A stretch of DNA of 64,000 nucleotides, from the NCBI RefSeq assembly GCF_000807925.1, contig NZ_JRVC01000010.1, positions 99,378 through 163,377 of the forward strand, read 5' to 3'. Within the stretch, counting starts at the first letter, position 1. Every line of letters begins with the position of its first letter. Made by a program: the position numbers and the translations under genes. Origin of the DNA: Novosphingobium subterraneum. Its GTDB lineage: Bacteria > Pseudomonadota > Alphaproteobacteria > Sphingomonadales > Sphingomonadaceae. The notes beneath the pieces are model-generated. The model saw only the letters and a list, made by a program, of their open reading frames with translations. It did no database searches and had not been told where the DNA came from. This document shows, in pieces, positions 61,198 to 64,000 of this stretch.

Positions 61198-62193
61198 TCA
61201 GCGGATTCGCGCGAGCAGCTCGGCCTTCTTGGCATCGAACTCCTGCTGGCTCAATGCGCCCAGCGTTACCAGCCTGTGGAGTTTCTCGATCATCGCGAGG
61301 GGATCTTCTTGGGTGACAGCGGGAGCAGTTGCGGGGATCGTTGCCTGGCCAAGTCCCTGGGCCATCGCGCCGCTCAATACCGTTGCAGCAGCAACCCCGG
61401 CGCCGATACCGGCCACCCCGCCGCCATCCTGGCTTGCAGCATCCTCGATTGCTTCTGCCGCCTGGAAACGAGTGTAATTTCCGAGATCGCCAAGCACTCG
61501 CATCGAACTGGCCTTATCCAGATGGGCCTGGACTTCATCGGGCAGCGACACGCTTTCGACGTAGAACGTAAGGCAGGTCAGTCCCCACTGCGCAAAGGCC
61601 TTGTCGACCTCGAGCTTGATCTGGTCAGAAAGCGCCTGCTGGTTTGCCGCCAGATCGAGGAAGGCAATGCCACTGCCGCCAAGGGCAGTGGCTATCGCGG
61701 TCTGGATCGCGGCACGCAATTGCGGTTCGAGCGAGGGCACCGAGATGCCGGCCAGCGTCCCCATCACGCGCGAGACGAATGGTGCGACTTCGCTTACGCG
61801 AAAGGAATATGAGCCGAATGCACGCAGGCGCAGCGCGCCGAATTCAGCATCGCGCACTGTAACTGGCTGGGCAGTTCCCCACTTCAGGCCATGCTGCTCC
61901 TTCAGCGAGAGGAACACCACGTCCGACTTGAATGGCGATTTGAAAGCCTTGTCCCAGTTCATCAGGTTGGACAACAGGGGCAGGTTGGCGGTTTCGAGCG
62001 TATGCAGGCCCGGTCCGAAGAAATCTGCGATGCGGCCTTCATTGACAAATGCCGCGATCTGTCCTCCGCGCACCGTCAACTGGGCGCCGTGCTGGATTTC
62101 GCGATCGGCAAAGGGCACGCGCCAAGCCAGTTCGCCGGGCTGCTCCAGCCACTCGATGACATCGACAAACTGCTTGCGAATAAAATCAAACAT
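61198..62193 (-). CDS. SPFH/band-7 protein with C-terminal SHOCT motif
   Basis: A 331-residue protein from the ATG at 62193. The N-terminal 250 residues are of the YdjI/virion-core SPFH type (FIRKQFVDVIEW, VPFADREIQHGAQLTVRGGQ, then LKWGTAQPVTVRD). A coiled region, a Gly/Ala-rich spacer (GVAGIGAGVAAATVLSGAMA) and a SHOCT-like end (IEKLHRLVTLGALSQQEFDAKKAELL) follow. There is no signal or TM. SPFH proteins form large membrane-associated oligomers. It is the first gene of the operon, 33 bases before the short DUF4178 gene, and probably organises the other members. Confidence 0.88.
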   Translation of the reverse strand: MFDFIRKQFVDVIEWLEQPGELAWRVPFADREIQHGAQLTVRGGQIAAFVNEGRIADFFGPGLHTLETANLPLLSNLMNWDKAFKSPFKSDVVFLSLKEQHGLKWGTAQPVTVRDAEFGALRLRAFGSYSFRVSEVAPFVSRVMGTLAGISVPSLEPQLRAAIQTAIATALGGSGIAFLDLAANQQALSDQIKLEVDKAFAQWGLTCLTFYVESVSLPDEVQAHLDKASSMRVLGDLGNYTRFQAAEAIEDAASQDGGGVAGIGAGVAAATVLSGAMAQGLGQATIPATAPAVTQEDPLAMIEKLHRLVTLGALSQQEFDAKKAELLARIR

Positions 62194-62339
62194 CACGGAT
62201 GCCTTCCCGAAAGCCGCGCACTGCTTGCTGCAGCCTAACTTTTCGGAGCGGCCAGGCAAGAGAGCGCGTCGACCCGGACTTCGTCGGGACCGCAAAGTCC
62301 CCGTGGCGGATGAACAATTCCTTGCGTTGATGGAGGGGG

Positions 62340-62777
62340 CTACTCTTCCTCACTGTCAAACGCCGCGCGGGAAGCGCGGATGAGGTCCTGGTGGGCGTTG
62401 ATCCAGTTGATCAAGCCGCGCGTCTGAACGTGCAAGGACTCCCCCAGATGGGTGAGGTTGTAGCTTACCTTCGGTGGCACATCGCCGCTGATCCTGCGCG
62501 TGACAAAGCCATCCCGTTCCAATGTGCGGAGCTTCATTGTGAGGATGCGCTGGGAAATGGCGCGTTCGGCTGAGAGCCTGGCAAGCAGGCGCCGTAGTTC
62601 GGCGTGGCGAAGCTCTCCGGTAGCAAGCACCAGAAGTATCAGAGTCGACCACCGGTCACCGAGGAGCGCCATGATTTCGCGCACGGGGGCATCGCGACTT
62701 GTCCCGTGGCGCTCCATTTCGTCAGCCAGAGAGGCAAGCGCAGGCCGTTCGAATGTCCCGCTAATGTCGTGCGCCAT
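62340..62777 (-). CDS. HxlR-family transcriptional regulator
   Basis: A 145-residue winged-HTH protein from the ATG at 62777; a GTG at 62792 is possible. It has VREIMALLGDRWSTLILLVLATG, then LRRLLARLSAERAISQRILTMKLRTLERDGFVTR and YNLTHLGESL, the HxlR pattern. HxlR proteins sense electrophiles, quinones or redox state. It lies downstream of an ABM-type monooxygenase gene on the same strand with 161 bases between, so the two may be functionally linked. Confidence 0.88.
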   Translation of the reverse strand: MAHDISGTFERPALASLADEMERHGTSRDAPVREIMALLGDRWSTLILLVLATGELRHAELRRLLARLSAERAISQRILTMKLRTLERDGFVTRRISGDVPPKVSYNLTHLGESLHVQTRGLINWINAHQDLIRASRAAFDSEEE

Positions 62778-62938
62778 GCTTATCTTCGGCACAAAGGAGT
62801 GCCGCCCCCCGCGCTGATCTTCCGCACCTTATGCCGCAGTTCGAGAAGATCAATAAGCGGGAAGTGGTCGGTCAGGGCGGAACTGACTGCAACTCGGGAA
62901 CAAACAACCGAGGAAGATGATCATGCGGCCGAGCGGCG

Positions 62939-63229
62939 TCAGATCACGTTCTCGACATGCACGACGCAAGGCGGGGCCGTGAAAAATGGACCAGCCAAGG
63001 CTCGCCATTCCTGGAAGCCCTGGCTTTCCCGGAAGTCGACCATGTGGGCTTCCACGCTGGTCCAGCCCACGACCAGGCGATAGGTTCCCGGTTCCTCGAT
63101 CACCCTCTGCAACGCGAACGATACAAATCCCCTCGCCTGTTCGAAATGTGGACGGGCCTGTGCCACCGCGGCTTCGAATTCGTCCATGCGGGCGGGATCA
63201 ATGGTGAGCGCAGCGATTTCGTGAATCAT
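62939..63229 (-). CDS. ABM-superfamily (quinol monooxygenase-like) protein
   Basis: A 96-residue ferredoxin-like protein of the antibiotic-biosynthesis-monooxygenase type (ALTIDPARMDEFEAAVAQAR, GFVSFALQRVIEEPGTYRLV and FRESQGFQEW). Members oxidise quinols or act on aromatic polyketides without a cofactor; some are non-catalytic. It starts ten bases after the O-methyltransferase gene, so the two form one unit. Confidence 0.82.
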   Translation of the reverse strand: MIHEIAALTIDPARMDEFEAAVAQARPHFEQARGFVSFALQRVIEEPGTYRLVVGWTSVEAHMVDFRESQGFQEWRALAGPFFTAPPCVVHVENVI

Positions 63230-63239
63230 CGATGGTCTT

Positions 63240-63884
63240 TCAAAGCTTCGGATTGTCGGCGCTCCAGCGCACGGTCAGATCGATTCCGCTGCCGATGGGC
63301 AGCAGCACGGATTGCAGATCGGGCTTGCAGCGGACTGCGTTACGATACTGGCGAACACTAGGACGATCGAATTCGGGTTCGATCATGTTGTCGGAAACAA
63401 TAACGCCTTCGTCGCTCAGTTTAGGATAGAATGCCTCGAAGCAAGGCAAATAGAGCTCTTTCCAGATGTCGAGAAGCACAAAGTCCCAAAGCCCTTCATC
63501 GTCTTGAAGACAATCCAGAGCGTCACCGCACCGAAATTCGACGAAGTGATCCAGTCCTGCCTCTGCCAGTTGTTCGCGGGCGTAAGTCTGTTTGTAGTCG
63601 GCCAATTCGCAGGTCACGACAAGCGCACCGATCTGCGCTGCGGCATCTGCAAGGAACAGCGTCGAATATCCGTAGCTGGTGCCGAGTTCGAGTATGCGTG
63701 CCGGGCGGCGTGCGAGGATTAGCGAATGCATGAAACGTCCGGCATCCTCGCCTACTGGTAGCAGGAATTCGTCACGGACGGCAAACCCGGCGAGGCCGAG
63801 CGTCTTCATGCGATCCCCATCGTCTCTTGCGCGGTCGCGGTAGCGGTCGAACACGCGAGCCACGCGGGGATCGGCGAAGATCAT
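63240..63884 (-). CDS. Class I SAM-dependent O-methyltransferase
   Basis: A 214-residue protein of the catechol-OMT/caffeoyl-CoA-OMT-like type. Its SAM motif is RILELGTSYGYSTLFLADAA, the acidic second motif is TCELAD and FVLLDIWKELYLPCFEA follows. I chose the ATG at 63884, which has AAGGAG seven bases upstream; an ATG at 63890 is too close to that site. It methylates an oxygen of an unknown acceptor, perhaps a phenolic. It is coexpressed with the ABM protein. Confidence 0.85.
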   Translation of the reverse strand: MIFADPRVARVFDRYRDRARDDGDRMKTLGLAGFAVRDEFLLPVGEDAGRFMHSLILARRPARILELGTSYGYSTLFLADAAAQIGALVVTCELADYKQTYAREQLAEAGLDHFVEFRCGDALDCLQDDEGLWDFVLLDIWKELYLPCFEAFYPKLSDEGVIVSDNMIEPEFDRPSVRQYRNAVRCKPDLQSVLLPIGSGIDLTVRWSADNPKL

Positions 63885-63925
63885 GCGCATTCTCCTTTGC
63901 AACCGGGGCGTTCGTCAGATCCAGT

Positions 63926-64000
63926 CTACACCATTTCGTTGAATGTTTGGGCGCACCAGTCTGCGATGTAGTCGCGCATGGCGGTGCCGTTGTCGGCGCC
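63926..64000 (-). CDS. C-terminal end of an unidentified protein (cut by window edge)
   Basis: Only 24 codons and the TAG stop (63926-63928) are present, reading GADNGTAMRDYIADWCAQTF and ending EMV. It is in frame to the window edge and ends 41 bases upstream of the O-methyltransferase start. I do not recognise the family. Confidence 0.5.
   Translation of the reverse strand, partial: GADNGTAMRDYIADWCAQTFNEMV

Noticed and set aside
1..64000. tRNA, rRNA, CRISPR, insertion sequence or prophage genes
   Set aside because: I looked for tRNA-like T-arm motifs, direct-repeat arrays, transposase motifs and phage structural genes and found none I could defend. A tRNA scan would be decisive.

Overview
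The window is high-GC alphaproteobacterial chromosome. It reads as Sphingomonadales, most likely Novosphingobium or a close relative. The grounds are three large TonB-dependent receptors (TBDRs) next to catabolic genes, many short-chain dehydrogenases, an fds-type NAD-dependent formate dehydrogenase, a RibB protein of the sphingomonad type, and dense operons with stop/start overlaps. I see no rRNA, tRNA, insertion sequence, phage gene or CRISPR array. The genus is an inference from gene content, not from a marker gene.

Layout. 1-4.1 kb: the start of a LuxR-like regulator (-), a CysQ-like phosphatase and an exported DUF3857/transglutaminase/TPR protein. 4.3-9.4 kb: TBDR, SDR, DUF1214 protein and LigB-like dioxygenase, all (+). 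9.4-15.5 kb: a malonate module, with matC and matB (-), a divergent GntR regulator and a second TBDR. 15.6-21.9 kb: an SDR and a signalling block (REC-EAL response regulator, Cache-domain histidine kinase, soluble PAS histidine kinase). 21.9-28.5 kb: a (-) operon of ABC protein, HlyD, TolC and a third TBDR, in which the ABC protein has lost every nucleotide-hydrolysis motif. 28.8-31.2 kb: phosphohexomutase and folD. 31.4-34.4 kb: marR-emrA-emrB. 34.4-36.9 kb: a methylsuccinyl-CoA dehydrogenase-like and mesaconyl-C4-CoA hydratase-like pair. 36.9-40.9 kb: ribB fused to an N-terminal HTH and carrying a GTP cyclohydrolase II domain without its zinc cysteines, then a haem-oxygenase-like diiron protein and a UbiB kinase/DCC pair. 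41-48.5 kb: a LysR regulator with two identical-consensus operators and an fds formate dehydrogenase operon that contains mobA and ends in an FdsD-FdhD fusion. 48.6-54.4 kb: a six-gene aromatic ring hydroxylation and meta-cleavage operon. 54.4-62.2 kb: a tightly overlapping (-) operon of SPFH-SHOCT protein, two DUF4178 zinc-ribbon proteins, a 48-residue membrane protein, DUF350, a membrane-embedded spermidine-synthase-like protein, a Tat/lipobox flavoenzyme and AdoMet decarboxylase, followed by trhO. 62.3-64 kb: HxlR regulator, ABM-type monooxygenase, O-methyltransferase and the end of one more gene.

How the parts fit. The window mixes housekeeping genes (folD, trhO, ribB, cysQ, phosphohexomutase) with accessory catabolism of malonate, formate, a C5-dicarboxylyl-CoA and an unknown aromatic. 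Several regulators have recognisable cognate palindromes beside them: LysR/formate dehydrogenase, MarR/EmrAB, GntR/mat and the RibB HTH.

The two best candidates for poorly described systems are the SPFH/DUF4178/DUF350/aminopropyltransferase/AdoMet-decarboxylase operon and the type-I-secretion-like operon with a pseudo-ATPase ABC protein and its own TBDR. A third point of interest is that RibB may be a self-regulating enzyme-repressor with two operators directly upstream.
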